Positions 63,581 to 64,000 of a stretch of 64,000 bases of DNA are shown one piece after another. The DNA is from an uncultured Flavobacteriaceae bacterium. GTDB lineage: Bacteria > Bacteroidota > Bacteroidia > Flavobacteriales > Flavobacteriaceae. Under the pieces are notes generated by a model that ran no database searches, had not been told where the DNA came from, and saw only the letters and a list, made by a program, of their open reading frames with translations. A program made the position numbers and the translations under genes. The stretch lies in assembly GCA_943787295.1 (NCBI GenBank), contig CALSLW010000001.1, forward strand, positions 701,501 to 765,500, given 5' to 3'. Position 1 is the first letter of the stretch. Each line of letters starts with the position of its first letter.

Positions 63581-64000
63581 GTTCGGGCTTTTAGGAAAGA
63601 GCATCGATTATTCTTTTTCTCCTGGTTACTTTGCTAAAAAATTTGAACGAGAAAACCTTCCCCATTGTGATTATCGCAACTTTGATTGCGCGACAGTTGA
63701 AGAAGTTTTTTCGACCATTCAACGCACAGATTTAAAAGGATTAAATGTCACCATTCCCTACAAAGAAGAGGTTATTCCTGCCATGGATCAATTAAGTCCC
63801 ACGGCAAAAGCGATCGGGGCGGTAAACACCATTATATTTACAGAAGACGGAAAACGCATAGGCGACAATACCGATGCTTATGGCTTTGAACGTGCACTCT
63901 TTGATCAATATGATGGTAACCCAAAGAGAGCCTTAATCTTGGGTACAGGCGGCGCTTCAAAAGCAGTGCACTATGTTTTGCGTAAACGCGGAATTACCCC
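63558..64000 (+). CDS. aroE: Shikimate dehydrogenase, 5' part, cut by window edge
   Basis: Translation from the ATG at 63558 is open to the end of the window (147 codons). KFGLLGKSIDYSFSPGYF is the shikimate-binding start with its Ser pair, LKGLNVTIPYKEEVI carries the catalytic Lys, AVNTI and GDNTDAYGF follow, and ALILGTGGASKAVHYVL is the NADP motif. Catalyses 3-dehydroshikimate to shikimate. Its start overlaps the DUF368 gene by 23 bases, which suggests coupling. Confidence 0.95.
   Translation, partial: MATNKKLKFGLLGKSIDYSFSPGYFAKKFERENLPHCDYRNFDCATVEEVFSTIQRTDLKGLNVTIPYKEEVIPAMDQLSPTAKAIGAVNTIIFTEDGKRIGDNTDAYGFERALFDQYDGNPKRALILGTGGASKAVHYVLRKRGIT

Overview
The window is a contiguous piece of chromosome from a member of the Bacteroidota, most likely a marine Flavobacteriaceae species. 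The evidence is low GC, long single-direction gene runs, start codons without Shine-Dalgarno sequences, several copies of the Bacteroidota -7 promoter motif TAnnTTTG, the gliding gene gldI, the long Bacteroidota form of signal peptidase I, and flavobacterial versions of MutL, Rel and the PadR-PspC pair. Coding density is very high and no gene-free gap exceeds about 250 bases. I see no CRISPR array, insertion sequence, prophage or rRNA gene. Most of the window is ordinary core genome.

Left part (1-8.6 kb): a minus-strand phenylalanine/tyrosine catabolic operon runs hppD, phenylalanine hydroxylase, hmgA, fahA and a flavin reductase-like gene cut by the left edge. It diverges from a marR-type regulator gene, and a perfect 18-bp palindrome lies over the hppD start. 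A SnoaL-like lipoprotein, a small HTH protein, a VOC-family gene broken by a single-base frameshift in a run of seven T, and an SCP2-domain protein follow.

Middle left (8.6-28.4 kb): a 2112-residue secreted protein with an Asp-box beta-propeller and about a dozen cadherin/VCBS-like modules includes a 594-bp tandem duplication. It is followed by a lipocalin-like lipoprotein, a minus-strand run (DUF3089 hydrolase, FMN-binding oxidase-like protein, Tat-exported Gfo/Idh/MocA oxidoreductase, SDR, Tat-exported sugar-isomerase-like protein), a Cu/Zn superoxide dismutase with an ECF sigma factor and a membrane protein, an acyltransferase, a Nudix hydrolase, a cyclophilin lipoprotein, oxyR, a 57-residue protein, and a padR-pspC operon with a clear operator/promoter.

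Middle right (28.4-47.2 kb): two tRNA-Pro genes with a terminator, then a PQQ-type sugar dehydrogenase, cytochrome c, an FtsB/DivIC-like protein, parA, parB, dapB, lepB and a WbqC-family gene. On the minus strand are an endonuclease/phosphatase-family gene, two rhomboids, mutL, ribH and a TPR gene. On the plus strand are recF, a DUF721 gene, nrnA-like, gldI and a cyclophilin-FKBP fusion, with ndk on the minus strand.

Right part (47.2-64 kb): a plus-strand run of DUF3810, two amidohydrolase-family proteins (one with no metal ligands), an RNA methyltransferase, rel, a Fur-family regulator, purA, an OstA/LptA-like protein, a class III aminotransferase, a TPR protein, two tandem DUF368 (PopT-type) membrane proteins and the start of aroE, cut by the right edge.

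I did not find a clearly new multi-gene system. The best leads are the two palindromic operators, the giant duplicated repeat protein with an unusual cysteine-rich C-terminus, the frameshifted VOC gene, and several enzymes with altered catalytic motifs (MutL, PlsC-like, amidohydrolases).
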